A DNA stretch of 64,000 nt, from positions 10,871,105 to 10,935,104 of the forward strand of contig NC_135052.1 of assembly GCF_051014685.1 (NCBI RefSeq). The letters are read 5' to 3'. Under the pieces are notes generated by a model that worked only from the letters and a program-made list of their open reading frames with translations, had not been told where the DNA came from and did not search any database. The position numbers were made by a program, and so were the translations under genes. The number at the start of each line of letters is the position of its first letter. Position 1 is the first letter of the stretch. The DNA is from Ptiloglossa arizonensis (taxonomy: Eukaryota > Arthropoda > Insecta > Hymenoptera > Colletidae). Shown here one piece after another: positions 10,770 to 21,914 of the stretch.

Positions 10770-12520
10770 CGGGGGAGGTGGACGGCGAGGGGTGGTCCGG
10801 GGAGAGGGTGGACGAGGAAGCGCACCCGAGGGTCGCACAAAGGGGATGAAAGGAAGTCCGGGGCAATTAGAATGATGCCCTTTGCACGGTCTTCCTCGCT
10901 CAACCTCTCTCCCTGCTTTCCACCCATCGCGCGAAACCACCCTCCGCGTCTCCACCCTCCGAGAGAAATCATAGACTCTCCAGGCTAGGAGAGAAGAGTC
11001 ACCGTGGTCGATGGAACGTCTCAACGAATCATCGAAACGAGTTTACGGGGCGTTCCTTGGTTTCGTAGCGGTGTCCAACGCGAGAAACGCGGATCGACGA
11101 ACAAAGTGTTACAGGATGGTTCGAGTTGGTTCGTCCAGGGGTTGGAAAACGGTTATACTTTCGCGGGTTTCACCTCGGTAGACGGATCCTGAAATTTCGC
11201 GAACGACGCGATACGAGCGACGATCGTGCGTGGAAAGTGGCGACAGGGTGGACGAGCTAGGGGAGGGACGGGGACGGTGGATGGACATTTAATCTCGATT
11301 TCGGGGTCGACCGCCGATCGACGTCACCCTCGTCGCCGGGAGAAGGCCTCTGTCGTATCTACGGGGGATGATTCGACGTGACAGCTCTCCCTGGAGGGTC
11401 GCGTTGCCCTGCTAGCAACACCACCGCCGCCACCGCCACCGCCGTCGCCACCCCCTCCGTCCAGCACAGAAAAGGCGGCACACACAGCACACTGCCGTGG
11501 GCGGCAATATACGTCGTGACGTCCGCGGATTCTTCGCGCGCCAACATCCCCCCGCCCCGTTCGACCACCCTTCGACGTACGAGGTTTAACGACGTATAAA
11601 CTATGCGCCGGATTAGCAACGCGGTTATACTCGAGGGTAGTTTCGCCCCACGAGGCGCTATAAGACGCGTCTATGGGGCTACTCGTGGCTACCGCGTTGA
11701 CGGACAAGGGTGAACGCACACCGCGAACGCGTCTCTCGTTTCGCGAACGATCGTCGAAATTAACGACGAACGAGTCGTTCCAACCACCACCCCCCACTGT
11801 TCCTGATTTAACCCCCTTCCCCTTTCTCCTACACGGGAACGCCGAGGAGACAATGACGAGAATTCGGGAGGCGGATTTTTTATTTTCTTCTCTACCCCCG
11901 TGGCGGAGCCACGATGCCAGAGACACGCTTTTTGATTTCGAACTAAAAACGTCACGTATTGTAAAGTAAAAAATTGAACGCGAAAATCCGCAGCGCGCTA
12001 CGCGACAAGGCTTTTTTCTCCGGTCGAGAAGACAACGAAAGCGAAATATGGAAAACGCGAACCCGAAACAAAACCCCGAATGGATAGATACCTGTCGAAC
12101 GCACGTGCAACTCGCCGTAGGAAAAACAAAAAAATAAAGAAACGCGTACAGAGCACCACCGCATCGCGCGCCACGGGCCGGTTAATATATCACCGAAACG
12201 TAGCTCCGGGGGAAACGCGTGCACGGTGTATGCGCCCGGTATTCATCTTCGTTCGATACTCGACGGGGGCGCGAAGAATTTACAATCGGGGACTTTGGCG
12301 GCGGTTTCCTACGCGAGGATGCCGTCTCGTCGATCGTGGAACTCGGGCTTGGACTCGGAATCGGGGCTTCTTTTCGTCGGGAGTTGCCTCTTCGAGTACG
12401 AAAACTTTGCGCAGAGAAAGAAAGCAATACGGGGAAACGAGCTCCGTTTGTGTTATTTCGAGTTTCTCTGCCGTGCTTCGAATACTCTTCGTGGATTGTT
12501 CACCAAAGGGCGTCAAACCG
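10770..12520. other. Unique DNA with G-rich patches, no gene recognised
   Basis: G-rich stretches (10770-10830 and 11250-11290) and a CCGCCA tract at 11418-11455 are the only notable points. Frames of up to 200 codons on the minus strand owe their length to Gly/Ala/Val runs opposite the CCGCCA tract. Confidence 0.5.
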
Positions 12521-12524
12521 TGAA

Positions 12525-12556
12525 TAAAATAATAATAATAATAATAGTAACAATAA
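12525..12556. repeat. (AAT)n trinucleotide repeat
   Basis: AATAAA followed by about six AAT units and an interrupted AGTAACAATAATGG end. A simple AT-rich microsatellite. Confidence 0.88.
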
Positions 12557-12559
12557 TGG

Positions 12560-13875
12560 CGTAGCGTACCTCCTCGAGTATTTTGGTAAATAAATTGAAA
12601 CTCGCGCTCGAGGTCCAAGACGATGGATATTTTCCTCGATCGATGTTACGGTCAGCGACGCGGGATCCGACTATTCCTTATCGAGTGGTTCGCCACGGAG
12701 TAATAATTTTTAAGATCGGTGCACGCGCATCGTTCTCTCGGTCTCCGCGCATACTGTACGTTCCCGTATTTTTAACGCGTTCGAGATAAATCTCTCCCCG
12801 TGTCTTTCCTCCCGGCGAAAGAAAAATGTTCGTTACCCGGTACGATCGGAGAGAAAAATTACACCGCGAACGTATCGTCGAACCGGCACGAGGAATCGAG
12901 GCGCAAGCGTGTACGGAATTAATCGAACATCGAGTCGCGTTAACGCTCGAACATCTTTCGAAGGAGTAACAGTGACAACGCGAGTCTCGGTATAAAAAAT
13001 CTTTCGATTAATCACCGTTATTATTTATTCGTTCACGGGTTACTTTAAGATACGGTGTACAAGCTGAAACGGATAACATCGAAAACGAAAGTAAAATTCA
13101 ACGCGAGCGAATCTTTGGAGAAAGTAAAGATCGACGAAACGGAACCATTTCCGGATCATTGTTCGTAATCGTTCGATCGGTGCTATCGAAGTGTCCGTTC
13201 GCGTAGTACGGCACTGTTCTATACGCGACAAAGGAAAAGGTCTACGGATGTCTAGCCGTACGTTCGAAAATAACTGAACACTGTACAAAACCTCCGAGTA
13301 CCGTCCTCGAACGTTTTCCTTCCGTTCGATGCTCGTACAGCCAAATGGAAGAGTCGTGATGGCGCAAAGTCGCGCAATCACCGTATTCGACCGTAAGACG
13401 AATGATTCCTTCGTACGTGCATCGAAGAAGATCGAAAATCGAACAGTGGCGCGTTCGATGTCTCGCTAGGTTTCGATAAACGGTGAAGCTGGACCGGTTC
13501 GCGCGTTCGAGGGCAACGGTACTCGGAAAGCGCGAACGCTTGGTCGGTGCCACCTCGAATTCCAATGGCCGCGCCAACTCCCGGCGCGAATCATTGCCGG
13601 GACGCGTCGCGATCGAACCGCAACGAGTTCCCAACCTACCCCACGACGTCGAGCTGCTTAACTGGAAAACAAAGTGCGATTGTTGTACGGCTCGGGCCTC
13701 GATCCCGGTGTGTATCCACCCCTCCCGTGCCCCGGTGGCCACCCCCTCCGCGCGATATTCGGCGGCGGGTTCGAGAAATCTCGCCGATGGTTAACGCGCA
13801 CAAAACACGGATAATTAACCGGACAAAGAAAGCCGTGTGTTCGAGAGCGAGAGTAAAAAGTAAAAGCGTGCGCGG
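12560..13875. other. Unique DNA, no gene recognised
   Basis: Mixed CpG-rich and AT-richer sequence with no repeat longer than a few units. Overlapping frames reach 166 codons (13242-13742, minus strand) without recognisable motifs. Confidence 0.5.
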
Positions 13876-13876
13876 A

Positions 13877-13879
<3 letters not shown>

Positions 13880-13947
<68 letters not shown>
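13880..13947. repeat. (GA)n dinucleotide repeat, about 68 bp
   Basis: An uninterrupted GA run, the longest pure dinucleotide tract of the window, followed by impure GA to about 13985. It opens Glu/Arg frames on the plus strand and Ser/Leu frames on the minus strand. (GA)n is the binding substrate of GAGA factor in insects; use here is not shown. Confidence 0.95.
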
Positions 13948-13953
<6 letters not shown>

Positions 13954-14089
13954 CGGGAAAGGAAAGAGCGAGAGAGAGACGACAGAGCGGAGAGACTCGG
14001 GAAAAACAGAGCGAGCTCGACGACCGGGGTATAAAGAGAGCGAGCGGGAAAGAACGAAACGGCACAAAAGGGCCCCGACAACAAAGTCA

Positions 14090-14240
14090 AGTGGGGCACA
14101 ATGAGCCGCGGCGTGAGTACATTGAATGCCATGGTCGTTTCGTGCAGTCACGGTCCCATGGCTCTTTACCGGTCGTCCTACCGCTCCGTGTCTCATGGTG
14201 CGGTCATGGTGCGTCTACAAAGGCGTTGATTCGATAACCC
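14090..14240. promoter_or_regulatory. Candidate regulatory island
   Basis: A patch with CATGG, CACAATG and GTGAGTACATTG words and less TCGA than its flanks. A GTGAGT donor-like word (14114-14119) and an upstream ATG exist, but the nearest acceptor-like site is only about 30 bp away, so I do not call an exon. Texture suggests a conserved element; that is inference. Confidence 0.25.
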
Positions 14241-15110
14241 GACCCTGTCACCGATACAGAAAATTGTCGCGGCGACGAGGGCGTCCGCGAAGACCTCGTC
14301 GGCGACTTCCATCGTCGAGAATCCCGGCACTTGGAATTTCGAAGCTAAACGCGAATCGGTCTCGCGGCTTTGTAGCGTCGCGAGAGAGACACCGTGGCAC
14401 GCGACAACTGCAAACCGTATTCGCGTCATCGAAGCGTTAAAAGTACAGAGATTCGGGTGTCCCGGGTTCTTTGTCGCGTCGGGAGCGCGGGAGGGCCCAA
14501 TTTTAATCCTCGATCTTTTGTAACGGTAGCGGCGTTATCAACAGCGGCGCGGATGAACGTTTCTCTCTCTCTCGCGCGAGCGAGCGAGCAAGCGAGTGTG
14601 CGCGCGCGGGTGCGTTTTTTACGATTTTCGCCGCGCGCCGTTTCCCCGAGGCCGGAGCCGATAGCGGCGTTATCGCAGCGACCGGCGGAAAAAAAAAGAA
14701 ATCCGCAAGAGACGTTGCAAGGGAAATCGTCGGTAGGCAAGGGGGGACGGAGTTCGGGGGCAGCTATTAACGCCATTTCGCAGTCACGATGTCCGCGTAA
14801 AAGCACCCGGTCTCGATAAGCTTCGGAGCGTGTCACCGATGTATTAATTTACGCGCGCGCGGATACCGTAGATAAGTGTCGCACGCGAACGGGTTTTTGG
14901 CGGGAGAACAATCCGCTCGGCTATCAGCGACGAGGATTCTTCCCTACCCACCGTAACCGCGACGAGTTCTTTCTCGATAAACGGAAAAACGTCTGGACGG
15001 GAGTTTTTGTGCGGCTCAAATTCGCTAGAAGAGAGCTACCGCTCGCGAGCGTAATCCGTCGCGGCTCGGCTTCACCGAGAGTCGACGGAACGCGCTCCTT
15101 TCCTCCTCTC
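14240..15110. other. Unique CpG-rich DNA, no gene recognised
   Basis: It contains a short GAGC/GCGA run at about 14575-14600 and otherwise unique sequence. No coding evidence. Confidence 0.5.
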
Positions 15111-15186
15111 GTTTACCTTCTTTTTTTCCTTTCTTTCTTTCCTCCTCTTTTTTTTTTTCTTTTCTCTCTTCTTTCCTCTTCTTTCC
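15111..15186. repeat. Polypyrimidine tract, about 75 bp
   Basis: A nearly purine-free run of TTTTCC, TTTCTT and CTCTTC words. The opposite strand gives Lys/Glu/Arg frames that are low-complexity artefacts. Confidence 0.85.
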
Positions 15187-15645
15187 GACGGTCGCTGCCG
15201 GTTTTTAATAGCGAAACCCCCGTGGCAGCGTAACGGGGAAAATAAATTATAAAGTAACGCTCGAGGAGCGCGCGCGTTAAGCCCGCTCCCGCGTGAATCC
15301 GGAGTGATGGATAGAACGTCGAGATATTTCGAAAAGAGCGGAAAGGGGGCGGAGAGGGACGGGGGGCGGCGGTGCTGGCGACGCCGAGGCAGAGCGAAAG
15401 GACCGATTCGGAGGATCTCGACGAGAGAGATCGTAGCTCGACGGTCAAGCTCGACAATCCTGATAAATGAAAGAAGCAAATGCCGAATTCGGATTCCCAA
15501 TAAGGGTGGTCGATGTCGAGCGACGTGGAACGGCTGGATGGGGACGAGGGTGGGAAAGAGTGGACCCGCAAGAGACGGCTTTAACCCGGTGACGTCCTCG
15601 TTCGTCGTCTCGGATCTCTGTTCCGACTACGTCTCTCCGAGCTCC
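15187..15645. other. Unique DNA before the minisatellite
   Basis: No gene is supported. A G-rich patch lies at 15340-15375. The minus-strand frames that enter from the minisatellite continue into this stretch without recognisable content. Confidence 0.5.
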
Positions 15646-15647
15646 AC

Positions 15648-16515
15648 GCGTTATTTCGTGCACGAATATTTCTCGTCGAGGTCTTTCGTCGTTCACGGTC
15701 TCTCTCGTCTTCTCGCCAATTGTTTTTAAATTCCTCCGTGTCGCTTCGCGCACGAATATTTCCCGTCCGGATCTTCCGCCTTCCACGATCCCGTCTTCTC
15801 GCCAATTTGTTTTCAATTTCCTCCGAGTTTCTTCGCGCGCGAATTTTTTCCGCCGAGATCTACCGTCTTCCACGATCGTCTTCGATTGTTTTTTAAATTC
15901 GCGCGAACCTCTGCGTTACTTCGCGCACGAATATTTCTCGTCTAGATTTTCCACCGTCCACGGTCTCGTTTTCTCGCCAATCGTTTTTAAATTCCTCCGT
16001 GTTGCTTCGCGCACGAATATTTCCCGTCCGGATCTTCCGCCTTCCGCGATCCCGTCTTCTCGCCAATTTGTTCTTAATTTCCTCCGCGTTCCTTCGCGCG
16101 CGAATTTTTTCCGCCGAGATCTACCGTCTTCCACGATCGTCTTCGATCGTTTTTTAAATTTGCGCGAACCTTCGTGTCACTTCGCGCACGAATATTTTTC
16201 TTCAAAATCTTCCGCCTTCCACGACTCGTCTTCTCGCCAATTGTTTTTAAATTCCTTCGCGTTACTTCGCGCACGAACATTTCTCATCCAAATCTTCCAC
16301 CTTCCACGAGTTCGTCTTCTCGCCAATTGTTTTTAAATTCCTCCGTGTCCCTTCGCGCGCGAATTTTTTTCGTCTCGATTTTCCATCATCCACGATCTCG
16401 TCTTCTCGCCAATCGTTTTTAAATTCCTCCGTGTCCCCTCGCGTCCGAATTTTTCCCGCCGAGATCTTTCCATCTTCCAGAGTCTCGTTTTGAAATTCGC
16501 GCGATCCTCCTCGGG
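15648..16515. repeat. 86-bp minisatellite, about 10 copies, with a 261-bp higher-order unit
   Basis: Ten units of 85-96 bp each start with CTTCGCGCRCGAA and contain CGTCTTCTCGCCAAT followed by a TTTTTAAATT-type run. Units fall into types. A three-unit block starting near 15743 is repeated at 16004, 261 bp later, with only a few differences, so blocks of three were copied together. On the minus strand each unit reads as a 28-29-residue basic peptide repeat containing EGTRRNLKTIGEKT-like phrases. The frame changes where units are 85, 86 or 88 bp, and some units end in an in-frame stop (K-stop at 16262), so a functional protein is doubtful. Confidence 0.9.
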
Positions 16516-16735
16516 ACGTAGTCGAGGGCGCGAACGCGAACTCGACGAGTACATATCGGCCCCCTTGTTCATCGGCGGCGAAAAAAGCGCGGTACCCGGC
16601 GTCCGAAACGGAACAGGAGTCACTGGAACCTCCAGCGAGCGTAACAACAACAACGTTAACAATAACGGCAACAACCCCGTGAACATCCGGCGGTGATCCA
16701 AAACGCATATTCGCCGCTTCCGGGCTAACTTCCAC
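16262..16735 (-). other. Longest repeat-encoded minus-strand frame (157 codons), not called as a gene
   Basis: This frame begins in unique sequence with a Val-rich segment (GVVAVIVNVVVVT, about residues 20-32) and enters the minisatellite, where it reads three repeats of a basic peptide rich in Arg, Lys and Glu (REGTRRNLKTIGEKT). It stops at a TAA formed by a variant unit. No domain is recognised. Other units carry the same peptide in different frames (15445-15873, 15916-16134, 16074-16280), as expected if the array is non-coding or decayed. Confidence 0.25.
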
Positions 16736-16790
16736 TCCCCGTTTTCCTGCCGCGTTACATCAAGCTGGCGGGGTTGCTCGCGTTTCCGCC
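16516..16790. other. Unique DNA between minisatellite and TC repeat
   Basis: It includes an AAC-rich patch (ACAACAACAACG, about 16645-16675). No gene is supported. Confidence 0.5.
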
Positions 16791-16801
16791 CTCTCTCTCT
16801 C

Positions 16802-16842
<41 letters not shown>
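16791..16842. repeat. (TC)n dinucleotide repeat
   Basis: A TC run of about 50 bp with one CCCTT interruption near 16801. The reverse strand is (GA)n. Confidence 0.94.
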
Positions 16843-16845
<3 letters not shown>

Positions 16846-16954
16846 CCACCCTTCGGGCCAGTCTTTGTCCGTCTCTCGCTCCGGACGCTCTCTCGGATTC
16901 TCTGTTTTTGCCCGATGCTCGTCTCCGTTCGGCTGGATGCAATCAATAAGACAT

Positions 16955-17040
16955 TCGTGACGCGACGGTTATGGCTGATGGGGACGCGAGCACAGGGGCC
17001 AACGGCCAGCCCCATGAATATCTTTCGATAGATTGCACAT
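16955..17040. promoter_or_regulatory. Candidate regulatory island with a POU-like word
   Basis: Low-TCGA texture with GGGGCCAACGGCCAGCCCC, a near-palindrome, next to CATGAATAT (17013-17021). An ATG at 16971 opens a frame of 180 codons whose first 30 residues look less low-complexity than most, but I recognise nothing in it and do not call it a gene. Confidence 0.3.
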
Positions 17041-18355
17041 CGGCCTCGTTCACCCCCGATGCGTCGCGATGCGTCGATCCCGCGCGGCACGGGGATCGAG
17101 ACGGGCCGAGGGTGGACGAATGCGCAGCCACGCGTCCACTGCGGTTAACTTTCGTCCTTCTCTCTCCGTCTCCCTTTCTTTTTTTTTTCTTTTTTCTCCC
17201 GCCCCGCTTTCACCCTCGTTCGCCTCTCTACTTCCTATATTTCTTCTCCGTCGCGGTGTTGTTCCGTCGAGCGGGTTTATTTCGTCGAACAACGCCGCCC
17301 GAAGACGATACTCCGTCGTTCTCGTTTCTCGACGCGAAACCTTCTCGAGCAACGGGCGAACTTACTCGGAATCTGTCCACTCCGTGCCGCGCACTTTCCA
17401 CCGGTGTGTCGCGTACACGTGGAATGCTGTGCTATTCGTTTCGACAGCGAATACTGTACTTTCTACTTCGAACGCGGCCGCGACTCGTAGCGTACGACTC
17501 GGTACACTCGTAGTGCGAAAAGGATCAGACACTCCGGGTCCCGCGATACTCGAAAAAATTAGAGGAGAGATACCGTCGACCGATTACTACCGTTTCGAAG
17601 TGGAACCGAAGCGGAGACCCGTGGCGCTAAATATAAATCGGACGTCGATATAGAAACGAATCGACGCTCCGGAATTTCGATGCAGCCGTTACATTTCTTC
17701 GAGACTTTCGAAGCCTCGTGCGCACTCAGGGTACCACCATCTTCGCGCGAGTATCGTCTCGACAACCCGAGAGATCGTCGTTAGGATGGATTCTCGCGAA
17801 AGGGGTAGAAACGTCCGAAGAAAGTTCTCCTCCGCGAGGTTCGCGACACAGGCCAACCCGTATATTCGTAAACACAGTATCCAATTGCAGCGTGGTCCAG
17901 GAAATACACGGTCGAGGGAACGGTCGGTCCGCGTTCTCCAATTATCGTGACCGGGATCGGTTCGCGGGCGATACCGGTCCGCTCGGCGCGATCCGGGATT
18001 CCTTTTCACTCGATTCGTCGCGCGTCAAAGCACGAAGTTCGAGGGCCGTTCGACATTAATAATGCATATATCACGGTGTCCGTCGCTTCCAACCGTCCCA
18101 CAAAAATGCACACGAACGCGTTGGTGTACGTGTGCAGGGAAACACGGAATCGTGGAGTTTCCACGGGCGATCCTTCAACGATTCAAGAGCGACGCCGACC
18201 GGGGTCCGCGACGCTTCCACGCGGAATTTGTCCTCGTTAAACGGTCGAAAGCCGCTCGTCGACAGTCGTGTCCCTTAAACTACCCAGCCTCCGGCGTTTC
18301 CTTTCACCTCCTCCTCGTCGCGGTTGAAAGCCGTCCATCTCTCTCTTTTTTCACT
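17041..18355. other. Unique DNA with a T-rich pyrimidine tract, no gene recognised
   Basis: A T/C-rich tract lies at 17155-17245. The remainder is unique CpG-rich sequence. Overlapping frames of up to 206 codons (17033-17653) pass through the tract and have no identifiable domain. Confidence 0.5.
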
Positions 18356-18357
18356 CT

Positions 18358-18360
<3 letters not shown>

Positions 18361-18390
<30 letters not shown>
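18361..18390. repeat. (TC)n dinucleotide repeat
   Basis: About 29 bp of uninterrupted TC. Confidence 0.92.
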
Positions 18391-18392
<2 letters not shown>

Positions 18393-18499
18393 CGTCTCTT
18401 CCCGTTTCTCCATCGTCGCGTTCCTCCGCGTCGGGAACGCGGTACACGCACCGTGTGGGCCCCGGGGTCGCGGAGTTTTCGGACTGATTAGCATTTTTT

Positions 18500-18660
18500 T
18501 TTCCCTTCTTCACGCTTCCAGCGTGACCCGATGACGCCCGTGGCCGGACAATGAGGCTACTTATTTATTTAAATACCGGGCATCCTGTCCTTTCACGCGA
18601 AGATTTATGCACGCCGCCGAGCTAATTGCCGGCCCATTATCCGGATAATGGTATTCCGTC
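18500..18660. promoter_or_regulatory. Candidate regulatory island with an 18-bp palindrome
   Basis: Positions 18634-18651 read CCATTATCCGGATAATGG, a perfect 18-bp palindrome. Its arms contain TTATCC/GGATAA, which can be read as paired K50-homeodomain-like (TAATCC-type) or paired GATA (GATAA) sites. A CTAATTGCC homeodomain word lies at 18622-18630 and an AT-rich TTATTTATTTAAATA at about 18560-18574. The block is CpG-poor compared with its flanks, as expected of a constrained element. Function is inferred. Confidence 0.5.
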
Positions 18661-18773
18661 GCGTAACGACGCGTCGTCTGCCTCGTCCTCCTCCTCCTCG
18701 TACCTCTCCTCCTGCGACCCGCCCCGCCGACTCTCCGCCCTGTCCCCTCGACCGCCCGTATTCCTATCGTCGC

Positions 18774-18811
18774 TATTTTTTTTCTTTTCTTTTTTTTTCT
18801 TTTTTTTTCAA
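18774..18811. repeat. T-rich pyrimidine tract
   Basis: Runs of eight or nine T separated by C (TTTTCTTTT words). It gives a Phe-rich plus-strand frame and a Lys-rich minus-strand frame. Confidence 0.85.
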
Positions 18812-20180
18812 CTCCCCGGTTTCCACGGACGCGTCCCGTACGGCTGTTCCTACGGTTGGCTTGCGCGCGACTCCTCCTCGTCGGACAAAGAACGCGTCGC
18901 CGACGGAATATACGATCGACCGCGCTCGTGGATCCGTCCCTCGGAACTCGAGACGAACGGAACCTTCGCGATGGCAAAATTGTTCGATTTTCAAACGGCG
19001 TGGGACCAGAATCTTGCCCCGTTTCGAGCGTTTCGAGATTCGAGGTGTTCCTCGGTCCGGTGCGAATTCAAACGATACGCGATCGCGCGCTTCTTCGAGC
19101 GAAAAGGGGAACGGAGATCGCGCGACGAAACGGAAACAAGTTCAGCGACGCTCGCCCCTTCCAATCGCGGTGTCCCACTTTGCACCGGCAAGTGGAGAAT
19201 ACACGGAGATGTATCGATAAAGTGCACGTAAACGCGAATTTCCCTGATAACGAAAAAATAGACGATATTCCGGGATAACGCGATTCCTTTTCGATCGTAT
19301 TCGCGAGCTATCTTGGGAAAGAAAATTGCGACGAACTGTAATCGAATATTGGAATTCGCGCGGGAGCAATTATTTTTGGAGAAAGAATCGGTAGTTTCTT
19401 GGTTAAAGTTACTCAAATGCGATTCTTAACGGATGTTGGGATCTCGTGAAATTGGAGTCTCGAGGTCGAGAATTTACGAAGAGGAGATCGAGTAAGTACG
19501 AAAATCCATCGTTAGGAACTCGCAAACTCCGAAACGAGATCCAAGTGTGGTCGTCGAATGAAAAATGGTCGATAATCGAATCGAGGACCGCTAAGGCACA
19601 TAGACGAAACGTTTGTACCTTCGTTTGTACATGTCGTATCTCCGTTAAATTTATCGCACTTGATTCAAAATAAAAAAAAAAGACAGTAGCTTTCGCTTAA
19701 AAAACGTTCGACCGATAATTTTACTCGTCTTTGTCCCATCGATCCAAACTATCCGAGTATCGAGTATCAACGTAGCGTAGCTTACACGTGTAATTTCAGC
19801 CTGGAACGATCCAGACTCGAGAACCGTAACAGAGACCGATTATACACCGGTGGAAGGCCTTCGACTCTTATTAGAACGCGTCGATCGTTTACTTTTGCAA
19901 CAGGTGTAACGCGCGGACTGACGTAAACCAACGAACAATAACGAGCGTCTGTACAATTTTCGCGCGTGGAGTTTCGTACTCACGATCGCGAGGAATTTCA
20001 TCGAAAAGAGGAACGAGGATTGGGCGAAGAAGGTAACACCGTCGAAATTAGGAACGAGACACAGGAGTGGGCGTTAGATCGACGAGAGTTCTCTCCGTTC
20101 TCGAAACCGGAAACGCAACGAACGGGAACGTACGATCGAGAGAGATCGTTCGATCGTCCGCTGAACAGGTGGGCGTTCCG
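18812..20180. other. Unique DNA, no gene recognised
   Basis: CpG-rich to 19230, AT-richer from 19230 to 19960, with an A-rich run at 19668-19682. A poly-A-like end of a retroposed copy was considered, but no target duplication or body could be identified. No coding region is supported. Confidence 0.5.
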
Positions 20181-20186
20181 ATTCCC

Positions 20187-20232
20187 GACGACGACGAGAA
20201 CAACAACGACGACAACGACGACGACGACGACG
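20187..20232. repeat. (GAC)n repeat with AAC interruptions
   Basis: About fifteen GAC/AAC triplets. They give Asp/Asn runs in one plus frame and Val runs on the minus strand. Confidence 0.92.
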
Positions 20233-20479
20233 CTTATTACTGGAAAACGTCGCGATCGCGCGCGATCCGCGCGGAAGAGAACGGTCAAAGGGCAACGTAT
20301 TCGTCAAAGGTTCTTCCCGTGGAGCGGGAAAAGCGCTCGACAAACCGCGGCCTCGCTGAAAAAGATCTCCAAAGCCCGATGCGCGCGGAATACTTTTCAA
20401 CGAGCTCGCCATTCGAGAGAATGGTTCTTGGGTATATATATCGTGGACATTGATTTCTAAACGGGCTGTACCGTAAACG

Positions 20480-20481
<2 letters not shown>

Positions 20482-20531
<50 letters not shown>

Positions 20532-20540
20532 ATCTCCCTT
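20482..20540. repeat. (TC)n dinucleotide repeat
   Basis: About 44 bp of pure TC followed by TATCTC variants and CCC/TTT pyrimidine sequence to 20545. Confidence 0.94.
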
Positions 20541-20544
20541 TTTC

Positions 20545-21044
20545 CACCCCGTGCGACCCCCCGCCGGCCAGTGCCTCGTCGAACCCCCGCGAAACGCTCG
20601 AAAACGCGCTTTCGCGTTCCCATCGAATTGGGAAAACGGGCAAAGGGTTGCTCTACCCGTTGCCTTTCACCGTGGCCTGGCCAGACGACCCGGGGCTGGG
20701 GGTTGCCGGAGAAGAGGAAGAGGGGCGGTGGGGCCGTCGAGCCGAAACGTTTGCGCACGGTGTAGACGGATCGGACGAAGGGCCGAGAGACCGTGGAGAA
20801 TCGAATGATAATCGAATTACACCGTGACGACGAACGGTGCCTACGCACGGCTCCGTGTTATTTATTCGTGCGAGGGATATCGACGAACCCGAGCTCGATA
20901 CGCGACCACGAAGAAAACACGCGTTCCTAATCGCTCGAAGCGTGGCTTTCTCGATTCCCGGCGCTTTTCGGAGCGTGTCTCGCCCGCGAAGGTCGCGGTT
21001 GTTGATTCTCCCGGGACCACCGTGTACAACGCGTCTATCGTTCA
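20545..21044. other. Unique CpG-rich DNA, no gene recognised
   Basis: No repeat or RNA gene. Frames of 60-135 codons overlap on both strands and are Arg-rich. Confidence 0.5.
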
Positions 21045-21345
21045 CTCGAAGGACCGACATCGACCGTAAGATCGTTCGGTGTTTATTGTTTATCCCGACT
21101 AGGACCCGCTTTGAAAGTTTCGATCGTTATTGTGAACTATGTACAGAGCGAAAAGGAAATTTTTCTCGATCGTACGTAGACGCAACGTGTGCTATCTTTG
21201 ACTCGAAGGACGATATCGACCGTAAGATCATTCGGTGTTGATTTTTTTATCCCGACTAGGACCCGCTTTGAAAGTTTCGATCGTTATTGCGAATTATGTA
21301 CAGAGCGAAAAGGAAATTGTTCTCGATTGTACGTAGACGTGTGTG
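21045..21345. repeat. Tandem duplication, period 157 bp, 2 copies
   Basis: Copies start at 21045 and 21202 with CTCGAAGGAC. They share CGACCGTAAGATC, a long near-identical core from TATCCCGACTAGGACCC through TTTCGATCGTTATTG, and TATGTACAGAGCGAAAAGG. Divergence is low, roughly one change per 12-15 bp, so this is younger than the 2.5-kb duplication. Plus-strand frames repeat the phrase RTRFESFDRYCELCTERKGN in each copy, but the copies sit in different frames relative to one another. Confidence 0.93.
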
Positions 21346-21692
21346 GGATTGGTCAACGTAGGTGTGTTTTATTTTGTCAAGTTTTCGTGAAAACATAGAT
21401 ATGTTCTCTTTCCGTCTTTGATTTTTTATCGTTGATAGATTATTGCGTTAAACGATGTATCCTGCGACGAAGATTGTTTCTTCCGTCCCCTTAGATTTTT
21501 ACGTTACGAATCACGATCGATCGAATACACCCACGTTCCACTTGCGGGAAATTTCTAATTCCACCGCGGAGTCGAAGAATGTTTTCAAAGTTCGTTATCG
21601 TACGCCACGGGGTCTCCTCGATTATCGTTTAAAGTCGCGAAGTTTCCTTCCGTGTACTCGAATCGAAACGCGACGGGAAACACGAGTGTCGC

Positions 21693-21725
21693 GAAAGTTC
21701 GAAAAGTAGCACTTTTCGAACTTTC
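21693..21725. other. Perfect 15-bp hairpin with 3-nt loop
   Basis: GAAAGTTCGAAAAGT (21693-21707), loop AGC, ACTTTTCGAACTTTC (21711-21725). The stem extends past a one-base offset to GCG/CGC. It stands between the 157-bp duplication and the 46-bp minisatellite. It could be a foldback remnant of a mobile element or a stem in a transcript. Confidence 0.85.
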
Positions 21726-21914
21726 CGCGTCGCGCGAAATTTCAGGGGCTGGACGGAACACGGATCGCTCGAGAATCGTTCCCGAAGATGAGACAATCTT
21801 AATCGATTCCTTCGTGCGATAACTTTGGATCAAGATCGAAAGAAACTTCTGGTTGTACCTCCGAAGTTCGTACAACGACGTGTCCGACAACTACGCGTAA
21901 TAAAAATAATAAAA

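Noticed and set aside
14100..14150. GTGAGT donor and nearby GTGCAG acceptor suggesting a tiny intron
   Set aside because: The spacing of about 30 bp is too short for a spliceosomal intron.
13547..14196. Glu/Arg and Ser/Leu frames across the GA repeat
   Set aside because: Pure products of the (GA)n microsatellite in different frames and strands.
19668..19682. A run as possible retroposon tail
   Set aside because: No target-site duplication, no recognisable body, no polyadenylation signal at the right distance.
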